This document shows positions 1-5,520 of a DNA stretch of 7,804 bases, piece after piece. The notes below the pieces were generated by a model. It made no database searches. It saw only the letters and a program-made list of their open reading frames with translations, and was not told the origin of the DNA. The stretch is from Anaerolinea sp. (GTDB taxonomy: Bacteria > Chloroflexota > Anaerolineae > Anaerolineales > Anaerolineaceae): NCBI GenBank assembly GCA_013824385.1, contig PNNU01000144.1:1-7804 (forward strand), in the 5' to 3' direction. How positions within the stretch are numbered: the stretch's first letter is position 1; each line of letters opens with the position of its first letter. The translations under genes were made by a program, and so were the position numbers.

Positions 1-349
1 CAGAAGTATCTCCTGGCAGGATGAACTCATTTGGAATTTTGGTATTCTCAGTATATCTTTCTATTAAATCTTCCAATGACATAAGACAAGCGTCGTTAAT
101 TTTAGAAAATCGATCAATATTTTCAGGCGTTGCCGCCACTTCAGACATGATCTCATAGATGCGCACTTGAATGGTCTTGATGTCTTCGTGTACCGGGTTC
201 ACGCATAGGCTGCGGGCCATTCCCAATGAGGCTGAAAGTTCATCCAGTGTACCAAGCACTTCAACCTGCAGGTCAGATTTATCCACTCGGCGATTTCCAA
301 GCAAACCGGTAGTGCCGTCATCCCCGGTTTTAGTATAAAAAGGACTCAT
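1..349 (-). CDS. Cob(I)alamin adenosyltransferase, PduO/MMAB type (3' end outside window)
   Basis: This enzyme family transfers the adenosyl group of ATP to cob(I)alamin to make coenzyme B12 in the cytoplasm. About 116 N-terminal residues are visible and the C-terminus lies off the left edge. The start matches the family closely: Tyr-Thr-Lys-Thr-Gly-Asp-Asp-Gly-Thr-Thr-Gly at residues 5-15 is the N-terminal ATP-binding motif. It is followed by an Arg-Val-Lys-like segment (RRVDK, about 20-24) and Leu-Gly-Thr-Leu-Asp-Glu-Leu-Ser (about 32-39), the counterpart of the usual GxxDELN. The last visible residues, Phe-Ile-Leu-Pro-Gly, are the family's segment just before the conserved HxAR region, which should follow outside. 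The ATG at 347-349 has an AAAGGG Shine-Dalgarno about 6 bases upstream. The gene has its own predicted promoter and only about 55 bases of leader, too short for a cobalamin riboswitch. The PduO-type assignment is secure; which B12-dependent pathway it serves cannot be told here. Confidence 0.93.
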   Translation of the reverse strand, partial: MSPFYTKTGDDGTTGLLGNRRVDKSDLQVEVLGTLDELSASLGMARSLCVNPVHEDIKTIQVRIYEIMSEVAATPENIDRFSKINDACLMSLEDLIERYTENTKIPNEFILPGDTS

Positions 350-409
350 TTTAAACCCTTTCACAAATCAATAACCGTCAGAAAGAACTCAATACGAAAA
401 ATATTTACG

Positions 410-438
410 ATTATAGAACCTTCTACCGAAGATAACAA
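410..438 (-). promoter_or_regulatory. Sigma70-like promoter for the cobalamin adenosyltransferase gene
   Basis: On the minus strand a -35 TTGTTA (433-438) and a perfect -10 TATAAT (410-415) are separated by 17 bases. This predicts a transcript start near 403 and a leader of about 55 bases before the ATG at 349. The call rests on matches to the consensus only. Confidence 0.55.
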
Positions 439-462
439 TAAATCCCAAAAATTTGTTTATTG

Positions 463-493
463 AAAGACAGGTGCTTTTCAGCACCTGTACTTT
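463..493 (-). terminator. Intrinsic terminator-like hairpin downstream of the solute-binding protein gene
   Basis: A perfect 8-bp stem, ACAGGTGC (467-474) with GCACCTGT (481-488), encloses a 6-base loop. It can be extended by an AAAG/CTTT pairing (463-466 with 490-493) across one bulged base. It lies about 80 bases past the stop of the binding-protein gene and upstream of the adenosyltransferase promoter, where a minus-strand terminator is expected. The minus-strand 3' flank is only moderately U-rich (CTTTC, then ATTTTT further on). The plus-strand flank (TTTTATTTTATA) is the better U-tract, so the element could act in both directions. Confidence 0.55.
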
Positions 494-571
494 TATTTTA
501 TATTTAATTAATTCCGGCTTATAACCTGAAAACAATTTTTACTTACCCATCCCTACCCCAACCAACTTTTT

Positions 572-2266
572 TTACTGTGGGGCTGGTGTTTCTGTGCCTT
601 GAGTACGGCGGGCAGTCATATACCAACTGCTGACCGTGGCAAAACGGTCGCTGGTATCCATTAAAGGTCCTAACGACATACCCTGAATGACAGAGTCAAC
701 GCCATAGCTGTAAACCGGATAATACAAGGGCAGTGAAGGCAGTTCCTGTGCAAAGATCGCCTGGAAATTATGATAAAGTCTTGTGCGTTCCGCAAAATCC
801 ATGGTCACCCTGGCTTGTTCAATTGAATCGCTGGCCAAACGGTTGCTCCACTGTGAATAATTTTGCCCCGTGGTTGCCTGACCTGAATCCCAAAATGGGT
901 AAGGATCGGGATCCGGGGTGCGGCTCAAGTTCAAATCAACCAAAGCCGCTTGAAATGCTCTTGGTGCAAGCTTGTCGCTGATGAAAATATCAACAGGAAC
1001 AGCTTCGAGAACAACATCAATTGACAGCTTCTTCCAATCCGTTTGAATCAATTCTGCAATTTTTCGATGCAGTTCATCATCCGGATAAGATAAAACGAAC
1101 CGTAAAGCAACATCCTCTTTCATGCGAACAGGATTTTCATCGCCAGTTATCACATAACCTGCTTCTTTAAGCAGCATGGCGGCTTGATCCTGGTCATATT
1201 CAACCGTAGCCAGTGTATCCAAATATGCCCAGCTATCCGGGAAGATTACTCCATTTGCCACAATTGCTTGACCGTTAAAAAGATCATTGACCAAACGCTG
1301 GCGATTCAAACCCAGCAATAAAGCTTTACGAATACTTGCATCTTGAAAGAAAGGTAAACCAGCATCGTTTAAATTGAATAACACCATACTGATCTGAGGC
1401 AGTCTTCCTGTATAGACCGAAAGTGCAGGATTATTTAAAGCTGAATCGAGCATTTCGTCGGGGATCTCACTGATGCCCTGAACATATTTATCAACATATG
1501 CCTGGTAAGCGCTTTGGGCATCCGGGTAATATCTAAAATTTATTTCTTCCAAGAAAGGGCCTGCTGTAGAATTTTTCGTGAAAGCTTTCAGGGTAAGCCC
1601 CGTAATCACATCATTTTCAACAGCAAGTTCAGAAAATTGGTATGGACCGCTGCCCACAGGTTCCAGGTTGAATCCTGATTCAGCAATTTCCTTGACGTTT
1701 TTTCCACCAAGCAAATGGTTTGGGAGCACTCCAAAAGCAAGATAATCCTGGAAAGGTGCGAACGAATCACCCTCTGGAAGGATGAACTGCATATTGAGAT
1801 TGTCGAGTACAACCAACTTAATTTCTTTCCAAAATGCAACCAGATCTGCCGAGATATATCCATCACCTGATTGGAATAAACCCACCGTAAATGCTATGTC
1901 TGCTGTGGTGAGCGGTTCTCCATCATGCCAGGTGAGTTTATCACGTAAAGTAACATTGTAGATTGCCCCATCTTGAGATGGTCGAATAGATTCCGCAAGA
2001 TCAGGAATGGGCATTCCTCGTGAATCAAATTTCACCAGTCCAGAGAAGATCAAGCGATCGACATCTCTATCCACCTGGTTAGATGTATCCAATAGTGGGT
2101 TTAAGCGAGAAAGGCTGCCGATGAGTGCTTCAGTATACACACCGCCTGAGACAGGTTGTGGTGTACCTGATTGTCCGATGCCCCCGCGTTTTTCGAGAAT
2201 AAGTAAAGTTCCAACCACCAACCCGGTCAGAAATAAAATGAGCAATTGCCATCTATATTTTTTCAT
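572..2266 (-). CDS. ABC transporter solute-binding protein, family 5 (peptide/nickel/oligosaccharide type), membrane-anchored
   Basis: This is an extracytoplasmic binding protein of the DppA/OppA family (SBP family 5), 564 residues, a normal length. A hydrophobic helix at about residues 7-24 follows a basic MKKYR start, so the protein is exported. There is no cysteine in or after this helix, hence no lipobox; it probably stays tethered as a signal anchor or is cleaved and released. The mature part opens with GGVYTEALIGSLSRLNP, the usual first strand of these proteins. The family signature around Trp-His-Asp-Gly-Glu-Pro-Leu-Thr-Thr-Ala-Asp is at 113-123, followed later by the Gly-Ser-Gly-Pro-Tyr segment. 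The ligand cannot be deduced. No permease or ATPase gene is nearby. The only close neighbour on the same strand is secG, 100 bases upstream, and co-transcription is likely because I find no convincing separate promoter. The ATG at 2264-2266 has no clear Shine-Dalgarno; an A/T-rich TATAAAAATT lies directly before it. Confidence 0.92.
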   Translation of the reverse strand: MKKYRWQLLILFLTGLVVGTLLILEKRGGIGQSGTPQPVSGGVYTEALIGSLSRLNPLLDTSNQVDRDVDRLIFSGLVKFDSRGMPIPDLAESIRPSQDGAIYNVTLRDKLTWHDGEPLTTADIAFTVGLFQSGDGYISADLVAFWKEIKLVVLDNLNMQFILPEGDSFAPFQDYLAFGVLPNHLLGGKNVKEIAESGFNLEPVGSGPYQFSELAVENDVITGLTLKAFTKNSTAGPFLEEINFRYYPDAQSAYQAYVDKYVQGISEIPDEMLDSALNNPALSVYTGRLPQISMVLFNLNDAGLPFFQDASIRKALLLGLNRQRLVNDLFNGQAIVANGVIFPDSWAYLDTLATVEYDQDQAAMLLKEAGYVITGDENPVRMKEDVALRFVLSYPDDELHRKIAELIQTDWKKLSIDVVLEAVPVDIFISDKLAPRAFQAALVDLNLSRTPDPDPYPFWDSGQATTGQNYSQWSNRLASDSIEQARVTMDFAERTRLYHNFQAIFAQELPSLPLYYPVYSYGVDSVIQGMSLGPLMDTSDRFATVSSWYMTARRTQGTETPAPQ

Positions 2267-2280
2267 AATTTTTATATGCT

Positions 2281-2319
2281 AAAAGGCGACTATACGATCT
2301 TGTTAAAGGTCGAGCCGCC
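2281..2319 (-). other. Imperfect hairpin plus U4 between secG and the solute-binding protein gene
   Basis: Read on the minus strand, GGCG (2316-2319) can pair with CGCC (2285-2288). A partial inner stem follows (2308-2312 with 2295-2299, one mismatch), and TTTT (2281-2284) comes directly after the outer stem. This could be a weak terminator or attenuator letting some secG transcripts stop before the binding-protein gene. The stem is interrupted and the U-run short, so the call is tentative. Confidence 0.25.
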
Positions 2320-2366
2320 CAATAAACTTTCGGAATGGAAAAGCAAAAAGCAGAGAAAAAACAGAG

Positions 2367-2591
2367 TTAAGCTTTCACCAATACCGATGTCATTGTGAGT
2401 ATGAAGAACAACCCACTCAAAACAATTGTGATCCAGAAGAGGGTCTTTTCAATGCCACGACGGGCAGAAAAAACGCCACCACTGTCTCCTCCGGTAAAAC
2501 CGCCCATACCTACTCCCTTGTTTTGCAGGATTACGCTGGTGATCAGAGCCAAAGAAGTTATAATTAAGGCGATGTCAATATAGGTTTTCAA
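2367..2591 (-). CDS. secG: Preprotein translocase subunit SecG
   Basis: SecG is the small inner-membrane subunit that joins SecY and SecE and stimulates SecA-driven protein export. The 74-residue product has the expected layout: a first membrane helix (about 4-22), a Gln-Asn-Lys-Gly-Val-Gly-Met-Gly-Gly loop, a Gly/Ser-rich cytoplasmic loop ending in Ala-Arg-Arg-Gly-Ile-Glu-Lys (about 43-49), and a second helix (about 50-71). The loop sequence and the Arg-Gly-x-Glu-Lys before helix two are typical of SecG. The start codon is TTG (minus strand, 2589-2591). It is chosen because a perfect AGGAGG (2598-2603) sits 6 bases upstream and the protein begins exactly where SecG proteins should. A near-consensus promoter lies directly upstream. 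The family 5 binding-protein gene follows on the same strand. Confidence 0.95.
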   Translation of the reverse strand: MKTYIDIALIITSLALITSVILQNKGVGMGGFTGGDSGGVFSARRGIEKTLFWITIVLSGLFFILTMTSVLVKA

Positions 2592-2597
2592 ATTAAG

Positions 2598-2603
2598 CCT
2601 CCT
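2598..2603 (-). promoter_or_regulatory. Strong Shine-Dalgarno (AGGAGG) that fixes the TTG start of secG
   Basis: On the minus strand AGGAGG stands 6 bases before the TTG at 2589-2591, and no ATG or GTG in this frame would give a full-length SecG. It is the best ribosome-binding site in the left half of the window and supports the non-ATG start. Confidence 0.8.
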
Positions 2604-2622
2604 GAAAATACGAGCACCGAAA

Positions 2623-2652
2623 ATTATACCGTCCAGTACCGGAAAAAGTCAA
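2623..2652 (-). promoter_or_regulatory. Near-consensus sigma70 promoter for secG
   Basis: The minus strand carries a -35 TTGACT (2647-2652, five of six consensus bases) and a perfect -10 TATAAT (2623-2628) with an 18-base spacer. The predicted transcript start is near 2616, leaving a leader of about 25 bases before the TTG start that includes the AGGAGG. The -35 box ends only four bases from the start codon of the divergent gene at 2657, so plus- and minus-strand initiation must interfere. A weak plus-strand candidate (CTGAAA 2602-2607, TATACC 2625-2630, 17 bases apart) overlaps it. Confidence 0.7.
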
Positions 2653-2656
2653 CCTA

Positions 2657-3742
2657 ATGAAAGAACTCATTTGTAATCTACATATGCATTCCACCTACTC
2701 TGATGGCTCCGGGGATTACCGCAGCATCACTCAGGCAGCCCTTAAAACTGAAGTGGATGTCATCATCCTGACTGATCATAATATTCTGGTCAAAGGTCTT
2801 GAAGGGTATCATCGCAGCCAGGGACGCCAGGTGCTGGTGCTCACTGGTGAAGAAGTTCACGACCAAAACCGGGAACCTCAAAAGAACCACACATTGGTCA
2901 TCGGCGCAGAAAAAGAAATGGCCGGATTTGCTTATGATCCGCAGACCCTAATAAATGAAGTGAACCGGGCTGGAGGGTTATCTTTCTTAGCTCATCCTTA
3001 CGAGTTTGATTTACCCATGATGCACGAACCGGATATTTCCTGGGTCAATTGGGAGGTCGAAGGTTTTAATGGACTTGAACTTTGGAATGGATTGAGTGAA
3101 TTCAAAACCGTGGTACGTTCGCTCCGGGATGGTATTAAGTATCTTTTTCTACCCGAAATGATGGCGCACGGTCCGTTGAAAACCACCCTGGCAAAATGGG
3201 ATGAACTTCTAAATTCAGGCAGGAGAATTTGTGTCGTGGGCGGCTCAGATGCTCATGCAATCAAGTTCCAAAAAGCAATCCTCAAGAAAACTGTTTTTCC
3301 ATACGAGTTTCATTTTTCAGCCATCAATAATCACCTACTCGTAGAAGAAGGTCTTTCAGGCAGCATGAACGTGGATAAAACTGTGATTTACGAAGCCCTG
3401 CGTAAAGGCTCCTCATTTATTGGGTATGACTTACCAGCTCCCACGCGTGGATTTCGTTTTGTAATTGACGATGATGAAAATGAATACCAACTTGGAGATT
3501 CTTTCACCTTGAAGGACGGTGCAACCGCCAGGGTTAACCTTCCTGAAACCGCCAACATCCGTTTTGTTCACAATGGAAAAGTAATCTCTGAACAAAAAAA
3601 TGCCAACCGCTTGACTTATTCCATTTCACAGCCCGGTGTTTACCGAGTGGAATGCTCACTTTGCTTTCTTGGGGAAGAAAGGGGCTGGATTTACTCCAAT
3701 CCGATTTACGTCAAATCGGGCAGCAGGAGACTCACATTTTGA
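2657..3742 (+). CDS. PHP-domain metallohydrolase, CehA/McbA-like
   Basis: This is a predicted cytoplasmic metal-dependent phosphoesterase or hydrolase of the PHP superfamily, 361 residues, with no signal peptide. Likely metal ligands are visible in order: His9-x-His11 and Asp16 in HMHSTYSDG, Asp40-His41 in LTDHN, Glu65/Glu66, His113 in AHP, and Asp198-x-His200 in GGSDAH. Residues from about 243 to the end form a separate beta-rich region (RFVIDDD, GDSFTLKDGA, QPGVYRVE, NPIYV) resembling an Ig-like domain. That layout resembles the CehA/McbA family of carbaryl-type hydrolases, but the natural substrate of most such proteins is unknown and I do not assign one. The ATG at 2657 puts the first His motif at the expected distance. 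Its ribosome site is weak (GGAAAA about 10 bases before). The stop codon overlaps the start of the next gene (TTGA), so the two are probably translationally coupled. Confidence 0.9.
   Translation: MKELICNLHMHSTYSDGSGDYRSITQAALKTEVDVIILTDHNILVKGLEGYHRSQGRQVLVLTGEEVHDQNREPQKNHTLVIGAEKEMAGFAYDPQTLINEVNRAGGLSFLAHPYEFDLPMMHEPDISWVNWEVEGFNGLELWNGLSEFKTVVRSLRDGIKYLFLPEMMAHGPLKTTLAKWDELLNSGRRICVVGGSDAHAIKFQKAILKKTVFPYEFHFSAINNHLLVEEGLSGSMNVDKTVIYEALRKGSSFIGYDLPAPTRGFRFVIDDDENEYQLGDSFTLKDGATARVNLPETANIRFVHNGKVISEQKNANRLTYSISQPGVYRVECSLCFLGEERGWIYSNPIYVKSGSRRLTF
3725..3730 (+). promoter_or_regulatory. Shine-Dalgarno AGGAGA deciding the TTG start of the deacylase gene
   Basis: AGGAGA lies 8 bases upstream of the TTG at 3739-3741, inside the last codons of the PHP gene. 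Together with the TTGA stop/start overlap it argues for translational coupling, and against the upstream ATG at 3652. Confidence 0.7.
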
Positions 3743-4215
3743 TTTCCAACAACGTCACGCGCCTGCTGGATGCAAAAAAAGTCCATTACACAGCTTTTGA
3801 ACTGCCTGTTGAAAAACTTGGGGCTGAAGAAACCGCTGTACTATTGGAACTTCCGCCTGAGGTGGTTTTCAAAACTATTGTAGTTGTCAGACCCAAAGGC
3901 AAACCCATGTTGTGTGTTATTTCGGCGACCAATGTAGTCAATCTTAAAGCCGTTGCCGAATTGATTGGCGAAAAAAAAGTGAACATCCCCACCCAAAATG
4001 AAGCTGAAACCCTGACTGGATTGCAAGCCGGCGGCATATCTCCACTGGCCTTGATCAATAAAGGCTTTACCGTCTTCATTGACCAATCAGCATTAAAGTA
4101 TCCTGAGATCCACATCTCAGGCGGTCAAAGAGGATTGATGCTGCGCTTGAATCCGCGTGATGTGCAATTGCTGACCAATGCGCGTTTTGCTGATATTTCT
4201 TCACCGCATTCATAA
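3739..4215 (+). CDS. ybaK: Cys-tRNA(Pro)/Cys-tRNA(Cys) deacylase, YbaK/EbsC family
   Basis: This family provides trans-editing: it hydrolyses Cys-tRNA(Pro) made by error by prolyl-tRNA synthetase. The 158-residue product matches the usual length. Visible motifs are the Phe-Lys45-Thr-Ile-Val-Val segment, whose Lys corresponds to the key Lys46 of E. coli YbaK, the Asn-Leu-Lys-Ala-Val-Ala helix (68-73), Gly-Gly-Ile-Ser-Pro (98-102) and Ser-Gly-Gly-Gln-Arg-Gly (127-132). The frame is open back to an ATG at 3652, but I choose the TTG at 3739. AGGAGA (3725-3730) lies 8 bases before it, the family's N-terminus begins here, and the longer version would read through 91 bases of the preceding gene. The TTG overlaps the TGA of the PHP gene. 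The product could also be a related ProX/INS-type editing domain with another tRNA preference. Confidence 0.92.
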   Translation: MISNNVTRLLDAKKVHYTAFELPVEKLGAEETAVLLELPPEVVFKTIVVVRPKGKPMLCVISATNVVNLKAVAELIGEKKVNIPTQNEAETLTGLQAGGISPLALINKGFTVFIDQSALKYPEIHISGGQRGLMLRLNPRDVQLLTNARFADISSPHS

Positions 4216-4271
4216 AATAAAACAGCATAATTCTGCACCATACTTGCATGGTTTATCAGTGTTTCATTGGT

Positions 4272-4277
4272 TATAAT
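4272..4277 (+). promoter_or_regulatory. -10 box (TATAAT) placed for a leaderless fhaA-like transcript
   Basis: A perfect TATAAT ends 7 bases before the ATG at 4285, so a transcript starting at the normal distance would begin at or next to the start codon. No Shine-Dalgarno is present between 4260 and 4284. A well-placed -35 is missing: TTGCAT (4244-4249) is 22 bases away and TTTATC (4252-4257) only 14. This is the only promoter candidate I see for the downstream four-gene run. Confidence 0.5.
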
Positions 4278-4284
4278 TCTTGTT

Positions 4285-5067
4285 ATGAATCAGCTAGATC
4301 ATATCGAAAATCGAATCAAGGAGATCTTTGAGAAAAGTAGTGATCTCCTTCCATGGACTGACCATACTGCCGTTCTGGTCAGACATTTTTGCGAATCATT
4401 GCGACAGTTCCTGCTCGAAAACCCTGATTGTTTGCGATCGTCGCCTGCAGAAATACGGGTATTTATTTCACCTGAAGAATTAAAACAATGGAATCGCATG
4501 CCAGCCTGGCAAAAAATCATGCAGGATGCTTTCACTGCAACGGTGGTGGAATTAAACTGTAAACCTGATATGATGCCTGAACTCATTTTGATGGCAAGGA
4601 ATTCCTTGCAAGATGGACAGATGGTATTTGACATTGAAGAAAAGCCATCCGCAAAAGAAAAAACAGGGGCAGTCAGTCTGTCAAAACCCATCATCGCACA
4701 AAAACAAAAAGTAAAACCCGAATCTGGCAGAGTGTTAATCAACCTCGATAAATCCATCCCTGTAAATAAGTCGGTGATCAACCTGGGTAGAAAAAGCAGC
4801 AATGATGTGGTCCTGAGTGATCTAAGGGTTTCAAGATTTCACGCACAAATTCGCAAAACCAAAGAGGGATACATGATCTTTGATGTGGGATCTACCGGCG
4901 GAACATTTGTAAACGGAGATCGCATCACAAGCCATGTTTTAAAATCCGGAGATGTCATTTCTTTGGCAGGATATTCATTGATTTTTACAAATGAGAGAGA
5001 CAACGATGCCGCTTCAGAGCGCGAAATAACATCTGACCTAACCAATCTGGGTGGAGCTAACTCATGA
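4285..5067 (+). CDS. FHA-domain protein with divergent DUF3662-like N-terminus (FhaA-like)
   Basis: FHA domains bind phosphothreonine peptides, so this is probably a cytoplasmic reader of Ser/Thr kinase signalling tied to cell-wall growth. The 260-residue protein has an N-terminal region (about 1-115) beginning with an amphipathic IENRIKEIFEKS helix and containing IRVFISPEELKQW, resembling the DUF3662 domain of actinobacterial FhaA. A charged linker (about 116-150) follows, then a C-terminal FHA domain with Gly168-Arg169, Ser183-Arg184-Phe-His186-Ala and Gly206-Thr-Phe-Val-Asn-Gly211, the canonical phosphopeptide-binding residues. The ATG at 4285 is preferred over a TTG at 4267 because the TATAAT at 4272 would lie inside the longer version and the N-terminal helix starts here. 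Its stop overlaps the next start (ATGA). The FHA call is firm; the DUF3662 relation is by eye. Confidence 0.88.
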   Translation: MNQLDHIENRIKEIFEKSSDLLPWTDHTAVLVRHFCESLRQFLLENPDCLRSSPAEIRVFISPEELKQWNRMPAWQKIMQDAFTATVVELNCKPDMMPELILMARNSLQDGQMVFDIEEKPSAKEKTGAVSLSKPIIAQKQKVKPESGRVLINLDKSIPVNKSVINLGRKSSNDVVLSDLRVSRFHAQIRKTKEGYMIFDVGSTGGTFVNGDRITSHVLKSGDVISLAGYSLIFTNERDNDAASEREITSDLTNLGGANS

Positions 5068-5501
5068 ACCTTCTTCCCATCATTGTATTGATCTTGCGTA
5101 TTCTCATGGTCATTGCCCTCTATGGTTTCTTAATTTGGATGATGGTGACCATCTGGAGTGATTTGAAATTTCATAGTCAAATTATTGGACAAAAGAAAAT
5201 TCCTCAATTACTCTTGTCTATGGATGGTGACCCAGAAGGCGAGAAACGCCCCTTCTCTCAAAATGAGGTCATTATTGGACGTGAAGAAACCTGTGATGTT
5301 TTTCTGTCTGATCCGGTGATTTCAAGCCGGCATGCCAGATTGGTTTATCGAAATACGCATTGGTGGATTGAAGATCTTATGTCTACCAATGGCACCTATT
5401 TGAATGATGAACGGGTTGAATCCCCCGCCATCTTGATCAATGGCGATGAATTGCGCATCGGCAAGAGCATCTTGATGGTCGAGATTCAAGCGCTCAATTG
5501 A
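5064..5501 (+). CDS. Membrane-anchored FHA-domain protein (FhaB/FipA-like)
   Basis: This is a 145-residue protein with one N-terminal membrane helix (about 4-31), followed by a basic stretch (Lys35, Lys44, Lys45). The helix therefore anchors a cytoplasmic C-terminal FHA domain. The FHA motifs are complete: Gly72-Arg73, Ser88-Arg89-His90-Ala, Ser107-Thr-Asn-Gly-Thr111 and Asn114. The architecture, size and position after an FhaA-like gene match FhaB (FipA) of Actinobacteria, which links kinase signalling to division and wall synthesis. That role here is inferred. The ATG overlaps the preceding TGA, and GGAG (5053-5056) lies 7 bases upstream, so it is translationally coupled to the first FHA gene. 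No kinase or phosphatase gene is in the window; the phosphorylated partner is unknown. Confidence 0.9.
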   Translation: MNLLPIIVLILRILMVIALYGFLIWMMVTIWSDLKFHSQIIGQKKIPQLLLSMDGDPEGEKRPFSQNEVIIGREETCDVFLSDPVISSRHARLVYRNTHWWIEDLMSTNGTYLNDERVESPAILINGDELRIGKSILMVEIQALN

Positions 5502-5520
5502 GAAACTGGAGAAAATAAAA

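Noticed and set aside
350..410. Cobalamin riboswitch upstream of the adenosyltransferase gene
   Set aside because: The predicted leader is about 55 bases, far shorter than a B12 riboswitch, and no B12-box-like sequence was seen.
3652..3738. N-terminal extension of the deacylase from an ATG at 3652
   Set aside because: The extra 29 residues overlap the PHP gene in another frame, are not part of the YbaK fold, and the TTG at 3739 has a well-placed ribosome site.
4237..4257. Small hairpin ACCAT/ATGGT as a terminator after the deacylase gene
   Set aside because: The stem is only 5 bp and there is no U-tract after it; it is too weak to call.
4267..4284. TTG at 4267 as the start of the FhaA-like gene
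   Set aside because: It would place the perfect -10 box inside the coding region and add a short hydrophobic stretch with no ribosome site; the ATG at 4285 fits better.
4299..4802. Long open frame on the minus strand (167 codons) opposite the FhaA-like gene
   Set aside because: It shows no recognisable domain, is Cys/Ser/Phe-rich in a way typical of an antisense shadow, and lies wholly over a gene with clear FHA motifs.
5064..5501. The two adjacent FHA genes as a recent tandem duplication
   Set aside because: The FHA domains share only family-level residues and the rest of the proteins differ completely, so this is old divergence or separate recruitment.
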